DNA of 9,012 nt, taken from Actinomycetota bacterium (GTDB lineage Bacteria > Actinomycetota > Actinomycetes > Nanopelagicales > Nanopelagicaceae). The position numbers and the translations under genes are program-made. This document shows positions 1 to 6,854 of the stretch, piece after piece; the first letter of the stretch is position 1, and each line of letters starts with the position of its first letter. The notes under the pieces were generated by a model. It worked only from the letters and a program-made list of their open reading frames with translations, was not told the DNA's origin and made no database searches. The DNA lies in assembly GCA_009706135.1 (NCBI GenBank), contig WLRX01000032.1, positions 1 through 9,012 on the forward strand, read 5' to 3'.

Positions 1-68
1 GTAGCCTTTGCACAAGCGCCCTCGATGAAGCGGTGCGCAAAGCTGTGACAACATCAACTGGGAGAAAA
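1..68. other. left-edge region upstream of glnA
   Basis: Too short to assign. Plus-strand frame 1 is open from the window edge to a TGA at 46-48, so it may be the last 15 codons of an upstream gene ending 20 bases before the glnA start. The glnA frame is also open to the edge, with a GTG at 33, but the ribosome-binding site and family alignment favour the ATG at 69. I see no convincing promoter; the glnA promoter may lie further left or the gene may be read through from upstream. Confidence 0.25.
60..64 (+). promoter_or_regulatory. ribosome binding site of glnA
   Basis: GGGAG lies four bases before the ATG at 69. It decides the start: the in-frame GTG at 33 has no comparable motif, and its extra 12 residues are not part of the conserved glutamine synthetase N-terminus, which begins with MFKNSAE and runs straight into the conserved domain. 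Confidence 0.65.
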
Positions 69-1499
69 ATGTTTAAGAACTCTGCAGAAATTTTTGCATT
101 TATAAAAAAGGAAGACGTCAAGTTAATTGACGTTCGCTTTATTGACCTTCCTGGTATTCAACATCACTTTAACGTACCTGTTGAATCATTCGATGAAGCT
201 GTCTTTACAGATGGACTCATGTTTGACGGATCCTCGATTCGCGGTTTTCAAGCGATTCACGAATCAGATATGAAGTTACTGCCAATTCCTGGTTCTGCCT
301 TTATCGATCCGTTCCGTAAAGAAAAAACTCTTGTAATTCTATTTAGTGTTCATAATCCAGTTGATAACTCTCCTTATAGTCGCGATCCACGTGGTGTCGT
401 GGGCAAAGCTGTCGAATACTTAAAGTCGACAGGAATTGCAGATACTGCATTCTTCGCACCTGAAGCGGAGTTCTATGTATTCGATGCAGTTCGATTCAAG
501 ACTGATATGCACGAGTCGTACCACCACATTGATTCATACGAAGGCGCTTGGAACACTGGCGCTGAATACGATGCTGATGGAACTCCTAACCGCGGTTATC
601 GCACACGTATCAAAGGTGGTTACTTCCCAGTTTCACCGACTGATCAGTTTGCAGACCTACGCGATGAAATGGTTATGAATCTTGGCAAAGTTGGTTTATT
701 AGTTGAACGCGCCCACCACGAAGTTGGTACGGCCGGTCAAATGGAAATTAACTATCGTTTCAGCGACATTCTTAACGCAGGCGATGATGTGATGAAATTT
801 AAGTACATCATTAAGAACACTGCTTGGGAAAATGGCAAAACCGCAACATTTATGCCAAAGCCACTCTATGGAGATAATGGTTCTGGAATGCACGTTCACC
901 AATCTCTCTGGAAAGATGGAAAGCCATTGTTCTTCGGAGATGGTTACGCTGATCTTTCAGATATGGCTCGCTGGTATGTCGGTGGTTTACTCAAGCACGC
1001 ACCATCGCTACTTGCATTTACAAACCCAACTGTAAATTCATACCACCGCTTAGTTCCAGGATATGAAGCACCTGTGAATCTTGTGTACTCAGCTCGTAAC
1101 CGTTCAGCATGTATTCGTATTCCAATTACTGGTTCGAATCCAAAAGCCAAGCGCATCGAGTTCCGTTGCCCGGATCCATCATCAAATCCATATCTAGCAT
1201 TTGCAGCAATGTTGATGGCTGGCCTTGATGGAATCCAAAACAAAATCGAACCACCAAAGCCCGTTGATAAAGATCTCTACGAACTAGAGGGAGCAGAAGC
1301 CGCTGCAATTCCACAAGTTCCAGGTTCATTAGAAGCAGTACTTAACAATCTTGAAGAAGATCATGAGTTCTTGCTTAAAGGTGGAGTCTTTACGAAAGAT
1401 CTCATTGATACATGGATTGCATTTAAGCGCACACAAGAAGTTGATTATGTTCGTTTGCGTCCACACCCAGCAGAGTTCGAGCTTTACTTCGATCTCTAA
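69..1499 (+). CDS. glnA: type I glutamine synthetase
   Basis: Cytoplasmic enzyme that makes glutamine from glutamate, ammonia and ATP, the main ammonia-assimilation step; the family forms dodecamers. The product is 476 residues, close to the 469-478 of E. coli GlnA and mycobacterial GlnA1. Visible motifs: DGSS (53-56), PEAEF metal-binding glutamates (E132, E134), HHEVGTAGQ (216-224), [10 protein letters not shown] (270-279) with the active-site histidine, PGYEAPVN (330-337) including the flap glutamate, and KRIEFR (361-366). Tyr404 in KDLYEL matches the adenylylated tyrosine of the GSI-beta subgroup, so activity is probably switched off by GlnE-type adenylylation; GlnE is not in this window. 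Both the N-terminal beta-grasp and C-terminal catalytic domains are complete. A strong terminator follows, so it is probably the last gene of its transcript. Identification is very secure; the start is set by the GGGAG site. Confidence 0.97.
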   Translation: MFKNSAEIFAFIKKEDVKLIDVRFIDLPGIQHHFNVPVESFDEAVFTDGLMFDGSSIRGFQAIHESDMKLLPIPGSAFIDPFRKEKTLVILFSVHNPVDNSPYSRDPRGVVGKAVEYLKSTGIADTAFFAPEAEFYVFDAVRFKTDMHESYHHIDSYEGAWNTGAEYDADGTPNRGYRTRIKGGYFPVSPTDQFADLRDEMVMNLGKVGLLVERAHHEVGTAGQMEINYRFSDILNAGDDVMKFKYIIKNTAWENGKTATFMPKPLYGDNGSGMHVHQSLWKDGKPLFFGDGYADLSDMARWYVGGLLKHAPSLLAFTNPTVNSYHRLVPGYEAPVNLVYSARNRSACIRIPITGSNPKAKRIEFRCPDPSSNPYLAFAAMLMAGLDGIQNKIEPPKPVDKDLYELEGAEAAAIPQVPGSLEAVLNNLEEDHEFLLKGGVFTKDLIDTWIAFKRTQEVDYVRLRPHPAEFELYFDL

Positions 1500-1512
1500 G
1501 ATTGAATTAAAC

Positions 1513-1544
1513 AAAAACCCCGCCGCTTACTTGGCGGGGTTTTT
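1513..1544 (+). terminator. rho-independent terminator of glnA
   Basis: Perfect 12-base stem: AAAAACCCCGCC (1513-1524) pairs with GGCGGGGTTTTT (1533-1544) around an 8-base loop. The right arm ends in five Ts. It begins 13 bases after the glnA stop. Because the left arm starts with five As it could also work in reverse, but no minus-strand gene ends here. Confidence 0.92.
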
Positions 1545-1546
1545 GC

Positions 1547-1552
1547 TATTCT
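1547..1552 (+). promoter_or_regulatory. candidate -10 element for leaderless nhaA
   Basis: TATTCT fits the actinobacterial TANNNT pattern and ends seven bases before the nhaA ATG, the distance expected if transcription starts at the start codon itself. No Shine-Dalgarno motif fits in the 15 bases between the glnA terminator and nhaA, which supports a leaderless message. No clear -35 is seen; that position would fall inside the terminator stem-loop. Inference only. Confidence 0.4.
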
Positions 1553-1559
1553 TACCAAC

Positions 1560-2558
1560 ATGAATCGCCTTGGTTTCTTTCTTACTCGATTCATCAAGAC
1601 TGAGAGTTCAGGGGGTATCGCTCTCGTCACTGCTTGCGTGATTGCTCTTGCTTTTGCGAACTCTCCACTGCGTGATTCATATGAATCATTTTTCTCACCT
1701 TTCCATGACTTCATCAACGAAGGTCTCATGGCTATTTTCTTCTTTCTAGTTGGCTTAGAAATCAAAAGAGAGTTTGTTGAAGGCGAGTTTAAGAATCCAA
1801 AGAATGCGGCGCTGCCTGTAATTGCAGCCCTTGGCGGTATGGCTTTGCCGGCACTAATTTTTGTAACGCTAAATTCTTCAGGCAGCGCGTCATCAGCATG
1901 GGCTGTAGCGATGCCAACAGATATTGCATTGGCTCTGGGAGCACTTGCACTCCTAGGATCGCGAATAGATTCATCTCTTAAAATTTTTTTACTGACCCTG
2001 GCAATCGCAGATGATCTATTTTCCATCGTAATTCTTGGAATCTTTTACTCTTCAGGAATTAGCGTAATCAAAATTGTTTCAACAATCGGCGCTGTTTTAT
2101 TGGCTCTGGCTCTACCTAGCGGTAAAAAAATCACAACCACTAGATTAATTAATTTTATTCATCCTTACAGTGCGTTCATAATCATTCCACTCTTTGCCCT
2201 TGCAAACATAGGCGTTTACATAGATTTTTCTTCACTGAGAGAAACCATCTCATCACCTATTGCATCAGGATTAATTTTTGGACGGGTGATTGGAAAAATT
2301 GTTGGAATCACTCTCTTTGCCTGGTTAGCAATTAAATTAAGGTTTGCCATTAAACCTACGTCGTTGAGTTACACAGAAATTGCCGGCGCTGGCGCCCTTG
2401 CAGGTATGGGACTTACGGTTTCGCTCTTTATCGCAGATCTTGCATTAACTTCAGCCCAAGATTTAGCACAAGTAAAAGTTGGGTTAATTGGTGCAGCACT
2501 TATCTCTGCAATTCTTGGTTTATCTATCCTTAGGAAATATTCAAACAAAAGTGATTAG
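1560..2558 (+). CDS. nhaA: Na+/H+ antiporter NhaA, short form
   Basis: Inner-membrane antiporter that expels Na+ in exchange for H+, for pH and sodium homeostasis. Family hallmarks are clear: NEGLMAIFFFLVGLEIKRE (53-71), PTDIALALGALALLG (119-133) with the TM IV aspartate D121, the ion-binding pair D151-D152 in AIADD, PLFALANIGV (210-219), K246 matching E. coli K300, and GMGLTVSLFIADLA (282-295). At 332 residues it is about 56 shorter than E. coli NhaA (388). By alignment from memory, the loss is mostly in two places: the periplasmic beta-hairpin region before residue 53, and about 40 residues between D152 and H201, corresponding to TM VI and VII. The residues known to bind and move ions are all kept. 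It follows the glnA terminator directly, is probably leaderless, and its stop overlaps the end of the opposing permease gene by four bases. Family identity is certain; transport competence of the short form is not. Confidence 0.94.
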   Translation: MNRLGFFLTRFIKTESSGGIALVTACVIALAFANSPLRDSYESFFSPFHDFINEGLMAIFFFLVGLEIKREFVEGEFKNPKNAALPVIAALGGMALPALIFVTLNSSGSASSAWAVAMPTDIALALGALALLGSRIDSSLKIFLLTLAIADDLFSIVILGIFYSSGISVIKIVSTIGAVLLALALPSGKKITTTRLINFIHPYSAFIIIPLFALANIGVYIDFSSLRETISSPIASGLIFGRVIGKIVGITLFAWLAIKLRFAIKPTSLSYTEIAGAGALAGMGLTVSLFIADLALTSAQDLAQVKVGLIGAALISAILGLSILRKYSNKSD

Positions 2559-3967
2559 CGCTCTTGCTGAGCAATACTCTTTTTCCCAAAAATATAGCGC
2601 CCGAACGATCCAATAATCATTGCAAATATTACGCCGACATTGGCGTAAGCCCACGCACCATCTTTGCCGCCTATTGCACCCAAGAAATAACCTTGCCAGC
2701 TGAGCCAAGAGGCGAAGGTATTTGTGACAAAACCCCAGCCAATAATTGTTCCAATTGCAACGATCACTATGGAATTCCAATTTACGGATCCGTATTTTCC
2801 GGCAGGTGTAAACAAGTCGGCTTCGCTATAGCTTTTCTTACGCATCAAAACATCTGTCACAAAAACAGCGCTCCATGCAGCAACTGGCACTCCCAATGTA
2901 ATTAAAAATCCTTGGAATGGAAAGAAGAAATTATCTGCAATCCAGACAATGTAAATTGCCCCAATTAACATGATGAGCCCATCGAATGAAGCGGCAACGT
3001 GACGCTTCACTGGTACCCCTAAGCTAACAAGTGTTAATCCTGAAGAATAAAGATCTAAAATTGCTCCACCGACTAAACCTAATACTGCAACCAGCGAGAA
3101 AATAATCAAATACCAGGTTGGTAGCAGTCTTGTTAGCGCTCCTATCGGATCCATTGCAATTGCTGCTGATAAATCTGCGTCACTTGCTGATAGAGCGGCC
3201 CCATAAATCACAAGGATGATCGGAACAATGGATGCACCAAGAACAGTCCAGCCGACTACGGATTTGCTGGTAACAGCTCTTGGTAAATAACGTGAATAAT
3301 CCGCTGCTGCATTTACCCAACCCAAGCCGATTCCAGTAATTCCAAATATCAGCGCTCCAATAAATCCTTGAATAGAACCATTTGGAACATCTAAAACTGC
3401 GCTCCATTTGACTGAATCCAATGTCAGCACGATGTAGCCAAGAGTTAAAACAATGGTGACCAACGTCAGATATTTTTGAATTTTCATAATTACTTTAAAC
3501 CCAAGAACGCCACCTACTAGCGTGAGAGAAACTGCCACGATAAATCCGCAGACCATCGCAATATCGCGATCAACGTTACCAACTCGTTCGAAAACTGTTC
3601 CGGTAGCCAATGTTGCCAGTGACACTAAAACCGTTTCCCATCCCACAAAAACTAAATAAGAAAGAAATCCGGGCAACATGTTTCCCTTAACTCCAAAGGC
3701 TGCTCGCGAGAGAACCATTGTCGTTGCATTTGATTTCTTGCCAGCCAAAGAACTAAAACCAACAACTAAGAAGGACAGAACTGTTCCGAGAACTGCAGCC
3801 AGTGTCGCTTGCCAAAAAGATATTCCAAAACCTAGAAAAAATGCACCGTAAGACAGTGCCAGCAACGAAACATTTGCACCGCACCATGGCCAAAATAGAT
3901 CACGTGCTCTTCCGTGACGCTCATTTTCAGCAATCAGATTTGTGGAGTTAACTTCATATGCTGGCAT
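2555..3967 (-). CDS. NCS1-family permease (cytosine/purine permease type)
   Basis: Predicted 12-TM inner-membrane symporter for a nucleobase or related heterocycle. The 470-residue product opens with a cytoplasmic ERHGRARDLFWPW segment (16-28) followed by GANVSLLALSYGAF, as in actinobacterial cytosine/purine permeases. It carries GWVNAAADYSRYLPR (216-230), resembling the DYSRYLP signature of the purine-cytosine permease (CodB/Fcy2) branch. Length is normal for the family. The exact substrate (cytosine, purines, allantoin, hydroxymethylpyrimidine or another) cannot be read from sequence, and no deaminase or nucleobase-catabolism gene lies nearby. It is the last gene of the minus-strand cluster: its start lies inside the SulP gene (14-base overlap), with only a weak GGAA motif upstream of the ATG, suggesting translational coupling. 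Its end overlaps nhaA tail to tail, so no dedicated terminator fits between them. Confidence 0.88.
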   Translation of the reverse strand: MPAYEVNSTNLIAENERHGRARDLFWPWCGANVSLLALSYGAFFLGFGISFWQATLAAVLGTVLSFLVVGFSSLAGKKSNATTMVLSRAAFGVKGNMLPGFLSYLVFVGWETVLVSLATLATGTVFERVGNVDRDIAMVCGFIVAVSLTLVGGVLGFKVIMKIQKYLTLVTIVLTLGYIVLTLDSVKWSAVLDVPNGSIQGFIGALIFGITGIGLGWVNAAADYSRYLPRAVTSKSVVGWTVLGASIVPIILVIYGAALSASDADLSAAIAMDPIGALTRLLPTWYLIIFSLVAVLGLVGGAILDLYSSGLTLVSLGVPVKRHVAASFDGLIMLIGAIYIVWIADNFFFPFQGFLITLGVPVAAWSAVFVTDVLMRKKSYSEADLFTPAGKYGSVNWNSIVIVAIGTIIGWGFVTNTFASWLSWQGYFLGAIGGKDGAWAYANVGVIFAMIIGSFGRYIFGKKSIAQQER

Positions 3968-5189
3968 TTTTCAGATTCCGCTTTCGGTAATTGAGCGCTA
4001 AGAATAATGCAATTCCTATACCGATACCCCAAATGAGATCAATGGCTAATGTGGAAACAGCTGTGATAATCAAGACAATTGCATCTCTCTTGGTTGTGCG
4101 AAGTGACTCCACAATTGAGGCGGGATTAAGTATTCGATAACTCGTACCAATTAGTACCCCGGCTATTGCTGCGCTAGGAATTGCAGATACCAAAGGTGCT
4201 GCCAACAAGGCGACAAACAATAAGACGATGGCATGAAATACAGATGCGTATTTCGACTGCGCATGTGCTCGCACATTCACACTCGTTCTGGCAATCGCGC
4301 CAGTTGCAGGCATTCCACCGAACAGGGATGCAACAACGGTTGCAGCACCTTGGCCAAAAAGTTCCTTATTTGAATTGAAGTGCTCGTCCTTCGCTACATG
4401 TGCCATCGAATCTGCAACACGAGCTGAAAGCAGGGATTCAATTGCACATAGCGCTGCGATCATCGCTGCGGGTAGCAATAAGCGTTGAATTAACCCAAAA
4501 TCTAGAAGTCCACCGTTCCATGTTCCGATGGAACGTGGAATCACTCCAATCGTTGCACTCTTTATGGAAAACACATGCAAGACTAGAGTGACAACAACTA
4601 TTGCTACAGCACTTGCCGGAATATGAAAGGTGAAGTGAGTTTTCTTCCAAATCTGCGGAAAGATAAACTTAATTAATAGAGTAAGTACAACCAAGGCAAG
4701 TGTTTGCCATTGAATTCCAGATTTGAGCGCATCGTTAATCGTGCCAAGTGCAATAGGAATACTTCTATCCCCTGCATGCTTTGCAACACCGAGTGCTAGA
4801 GGAATTTGTTGTAAAGCAATAACGGCGGCAATTCCAACAGTAAAGCCTTCAACGACTGGCCACGGAATTCGATTAATAAATGGACCGGCCTTTATCAACG
4901 CCAAAACAACAACCATCAATCCAGCCATTAACCCCAAAAGAGGAATTACTTGGATTCCGTAGGAATGAATGATTGGAATGAGCACAACTGTCATGGCGCC
5001 AGTTGGGCCGCTGACTTGAAAACGAGATCCACCAAGAAGTGCGGCTATGAACCCAGCGATAATCGCAGTTGTTAGTCCTGCGGCCGCCGACATTCCAGAG
5101 GTGATTCCAAAACCCAATGCAAGTGGCAGTGCCACTATTGCAACGGTTACACCCGCTACTGCATCTCGAATGAGATTTTTATTTGGCAA
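3954..5189 (-). CDS. SulP-family anion transporter without STAS domain
   Basis: Integral-membrane anion transporter of the SLC26/SulP family, which carries sulfate, bicarbonate or dicarboxylates; the substrate here is undetermined. Visible motifs: RDAVAGVTVAIVALPLALGFG (8-28) at TM1, SGPTGAMTV (60-68) at the TM3 substrate site, CAIESLLSA (248-256), NKELFGQG (274-281) and GGMPATGAIARTSVNVR (291-307). The protein stops at residue 411, about 11 residues after the last membrane segment, so the usual cytoplasmic STAS domain is absent. The start is TTG (5187-5189), chosen because the frame is closed by TAA only two codons upstream (the stop of the dehydrogenase gene) and the next ATG lies inside the conserved TM1-TM2 region. 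No Shine-Dalgarno motif precedes it, so translation probably depends on ribosomes finishing the upstream gene. Its 3' end contains the start of the NCS1 permease gene. Confidence 0.9.
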   Translation of the reverse strand: MPNKNLIRDAVAGVTVAIVALPLALGFGITSGMSAAAGLTTAIIAGFIAALLGGSRFQVSGPTGAMTVVLIPIIHSYGIQVIPLLGLMAGLMVVVLALIKAGPFINRIPWPVVEGFTVGIAAVIALQQIPLALGVAKHAGDRSIPIALGTINDALKSGIQWQTLALVVLTLLIKFIFPQIWKKTHFTFHIPASAVAIVVVTLVLHVFSIKSATIGVIPRSIGTWNGGLLDFGLIQRLLLPAAMIAALCAIESLLSARVADSMAHVAKDEHFNSNKELFGQGAATVVASLFGGMPATGAIARTSVNVRAHAQSKYASVFHAIVLLFVALLAAPLVSAIPSAAIAGVLIGTSYRILNPASIVESLRTTKRDAIVLIITAVSTLAIDLIWGIGIGIALFLALNYRKRNLKNASI

Positions 5190-5195
5190 GAATTT

Positions 5196-6026
5196 TTAAT
5201 CTAAGAAGAAATCGAGTAGAAAATCCTTAGTTCCAGGGGTGACAGAGTATTTTTCGAGATCTGTTATTCCTTCGCTTGCAAGGAGTGTGTCATCCACAAA
5301 GAAATTTCCTGTGCATTCCTTTGCATCCCTGTTAAAAATAATGTGAGCAGCATCAGCCAAAATTTGAGGAGTTCTGCCCGCTTGCGCATCAATACCCGGA
5401 ATCATTTGTAGCGCCGCAGTGTCGATAACAGTTCGTGGCCACAATGCATTTACGCCGATGCCATCACGCCTAAATTCTTCAGCCATGCCAAGAACGCACA
5501 TACTCATCCCATACTTAGCCATTGTGTAAGCAACATGATTTTTAAACCAAACGGCTTTCATTGATAGCGGTGGTGAAAGATTCAAAATGTGTGGATTGCG
5601 TCCATCCTCTGCTGACTTTCGTAAGTGCGGCAACGCTGCTTGTGACGTCAAAAAAGTTCCACGCACATTAACATCAAACATAAGATCAAAACGCTTTGCG
5701 GGAGTTTGATCGGTGCGAGTTAAATTAATCGCACTTGCGTTATTGACCAAAATATCGATTCCACCGAATTGTTCTGCAGTTTTGTTAATTGCTGCTTCGA
5801 TTTGAGCCTCATCGCGAATGTCGCATTGAATTGGAAGCGCCGTGCCACCTGCTGCTTCGATTTCCTTTGCTGCTGAAAAAATAGTTCCGGGTAGTTTTGG
5901 ATTTGCTTCCGCAGTTTTCGCCGCGATGGCAATGTACGCACCATCTTGGGCGGCGCGCAGTGCAATTGCTAAACCGATTCCGCGTGAGCCGCCAGTAATA
6001 AAAATGCGCTTACCTGCTAGTGACAT
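5196..6026 (-). CDS. short-chain dehydrogenase, HSDL2-like
   Basis: Classical SDR oxidoreductase, 276 residues, predicted soluble. Rossmann cofactor motif TGGSRGIG (11-18), NNAS (95-98, the NNAG position), structural/catalytic N120 in DVNVRG, S151 in NLSPP, and the catalytic pair Y167 and K171 in YTMAK. The stretch KLPGTIFSAAKEIEAAGG (44-61) and the NALWPRT segment (193-199) are typical of the HSDL2-like subgroup, linked in animals to fatty-acid and lipid metabolism; bacterial members have no firm substrate. The sterol carrier (SCP2) domain of animal HSDL2 is absent. It starts one base inside the upstream crotonase gene (TAATG junction), with AGGG nearby as ribosome-binding site, and its TAA is followed in the same frame, two codons later, by the TTG start of the SulP gene. 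Probably acts with the crotonase on an acyl-CoA or hydroxy/keto intermediate; that is inference. Confidence 0.88.
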   Translation of the reverse strand: MSLAGKRIFITGGSRGIGLAIALRAAQDGAYIAIAAKTAEANPKLPGTIFSAAKEIEAAGGTALPIQCDIRDEAQIEAAINKTAEQFGGIDILVNNASAINLTRTDQTPAKRFDLMFDVNVRGTFLTSQAALPHLRKSAEDGRNPHILNLSPPLSMKAVWFKNHVAYTMAKYGMSMCVLGMAEEFRRDGIGVNALWPRTVIDTAALQMIPGIDAQAGRTPQILADAAHIIFNRDAKECTGNFFVDDTLLASEGITDLEKYSVTPGTKDFLLDFFLD

Positions 6027-6769
6027 TATTTACCCTTCTTCGCCATAAATTTCATGAAAGCTTCCATGGCTTCCTCTGATTGAAGTGCCAATGAAAATAA
6101 TTCAAACTCTGCGCGCATGACAGCTGCTACCGCGTCGTGTGATCCACTTTTAAGAAGTGCCTTAGTATTAATTATCGCTTGTGGTGGTTGCTGGGCGATG
6201 TGCTTTGCAATCGTAGTTGCAGCAGAAATTGGATCACTTTCTATCTGGGCAACAAGTCCCATTTCTTTTGCCTCTTCGGCGCCGAATGCATCTCCAGTCA
6301 TAAAAATTTGGGCAGCTCTTTGATAACCAACTAATCGCGGAAATAAATAACTTGATCCGGCTTCAGGTACTAAGCCTAAAGATGTAAATGGCATAGAAAA
6401 TTTTGCCAAAGGCGATGCGACCACCACGTCGCAATGCAGCAACATGGTTGTGCCAACTCCAACTGCGTTTCCTTTGACCGCCGCAAGTAGCGGCTTTGGG
6501 AAATCCAATAGCGCTGCTAAAAATTTAGCGACATCTGAATCACTCGAAGTTGGAGGATTCGACATGAAATCTCCAATGTCATTTCCGGCAGTGAAGTGAT
6601 CTCCCTCGCTTGTGAGAATTACTGCCCGAATGCCAAAATCTCCAGCGGCCTCATTCAGGGCATTAGCCAGGCCGGAATACATATCTCGAGTCAATGCATT
6701 CATCTTTGCGGGGCGATTCACGCTGATTGTGAGGATCTGCTGCTCAGTGGTGGTCAAGATTTCGCTCAT
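6026..6769 (-). CDS. enoyl-CoA hydratase/isomerase family protein, isomerase-like
   Basis: Crotonase-fold enzyme acting on acyl-CoA thioesters, 247 residues, complete and cytoplasmic. NRPAKMNAL (18-26) and the oxyanion-hole segment EGDHFTAGNDIGDF (55-68) with GNAVGVGTTM (100-109) identify the fold. The two catalytic glutamates of true enoyl-CoA hydratases (E144 and E164 of the human enzyme) align with T108 and F128, whereas E136 in LGLVPEAGSSY sits where delta3,delta2-enoyl-CoA isomerases (ECI2/PECI type) place their single catalytic glutamate. So isomerisation of an unsaturated acyl-CoA is more likely than hydration. It is the first gene of the four-gene minus-strand cluster, overlaps the dehydrogenase by one base, and appears leaderless, with TAAGAT six bases before the ATG. 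Family is secure; the isomerase assignment is an alignment from memory. Confidence 0.9.
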   Translation of the reverse strand: MSEILTTTEQQILTISVNRPAKMNALTRDMYSGLANALNEAAGDFGIRAVILTSEGDHFTAGNDIGDFMSNPPTSSDSDVAKFLAALLDFPKPLLAAVKGNAVGVGTTMLLHCDVVVASPLAKFSMPFTSLGLVPEAGSSYLFPRLVGYQRAAQIFMTGDAFGAEEAKEMGLVAQIESDPISAATTIAKHIAQQPPQAIINTKALLKSGSHDAVAAVMRAEFELFSLALQSEEAMEAFMKFMAKKGK

Positions 6770-6775
6770 CCGAGC

Positions 6776-6781
6776 ATCTTA
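6776..6781 (-). promoter_or_regulatory. candidate -10 element for the four-gene cluster
   Basis: On the minus strand TAAGAT (a TANNNT match) ends six bases before the crotonase ATG (6767-6769). The short GCTCGG between them has no room for a leader with a ribosome-binding site, so a leaderless transcript starting at or next to the ATG is likely. No good -35 is seen at the usual distance. It would drive all four genes down to 2555. Confidence 0.45.
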
Positions 6782-6842
6782 GATGTATCGCATATGCCTT
6801 GCGTAGGTACACAATGGGGACACGACCATGCCAAAGTCACCT

Positions 6843-6850
6843 GGAGAGGG
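6843..6850 (+). promoter_or_regulatory. ribosome binding site of the LuxR-type gene
   Basis: GGAGAGGG ends four bases before the ATG at 6855, and its GGAG core lies eight bases away. It favours this start over the in-frame ATG at 6828, which has no purine-rich motif at a suitable distance and would only add nine residues outside the DNA-binding domain. Confidence 0.6.
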
Positions 6851-6854
6851 TCAC

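Larger units (their letters stand above)
6770..6854. promoter_or_regulatory. divergent promoter region
   Basis: These 85 bases separate the minus-strand cluster from the plus-strand regulator gene, so both promoters must lie here or close by. Two short palindromes are visible: ATCT-T-AGAT (6776-6784), overlapping the cluster's candidate -10, and GCATATGC (6790-6797). Either could be an operator half-site, but eight-base palindromes are expected by chance about once per 250 bases, so this is weak. I could not identify a clear plus-strand -10. Confidence 0.35.

Noticed and set aside
33..68. GTG start at 33 adding 12 residues to GlnA
   Set aside because: No ribosome-binding site at a suitable distance, extra residues not typical of the family, and GGGAG sits properly before the ATG at 69.
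944..1243. 99-residue minus-strand frame inside glnA
   Set aside because: Antisense shadow of a highly conserved region of glutamine synthetase, with no ribosome-binding site or family features.
1496..2026. 176-residue minus-strand reading frame opposite nhaA
   Set aside because: Lies wholly antisense to the clearly conserved nhaA and glnA end and runs through the glnA terminator; its sequence shows no recognisable domain.
2550..2560. 11-base sequence shared with 7960-7970 at the ends of two minus-strand genes
   Set aside because: AGTGATTAGCG covers the stop codon in both places, but one 11-base match without surrounding similarity is most likely chance.
2564..2905. 113-residue plus-strand frame opposite the permease gene
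   Set aside because: Antisense to a conserved membrane-protein gene; composition rich in Cys and His is a by-product of reading hydrophobic codons backwards.
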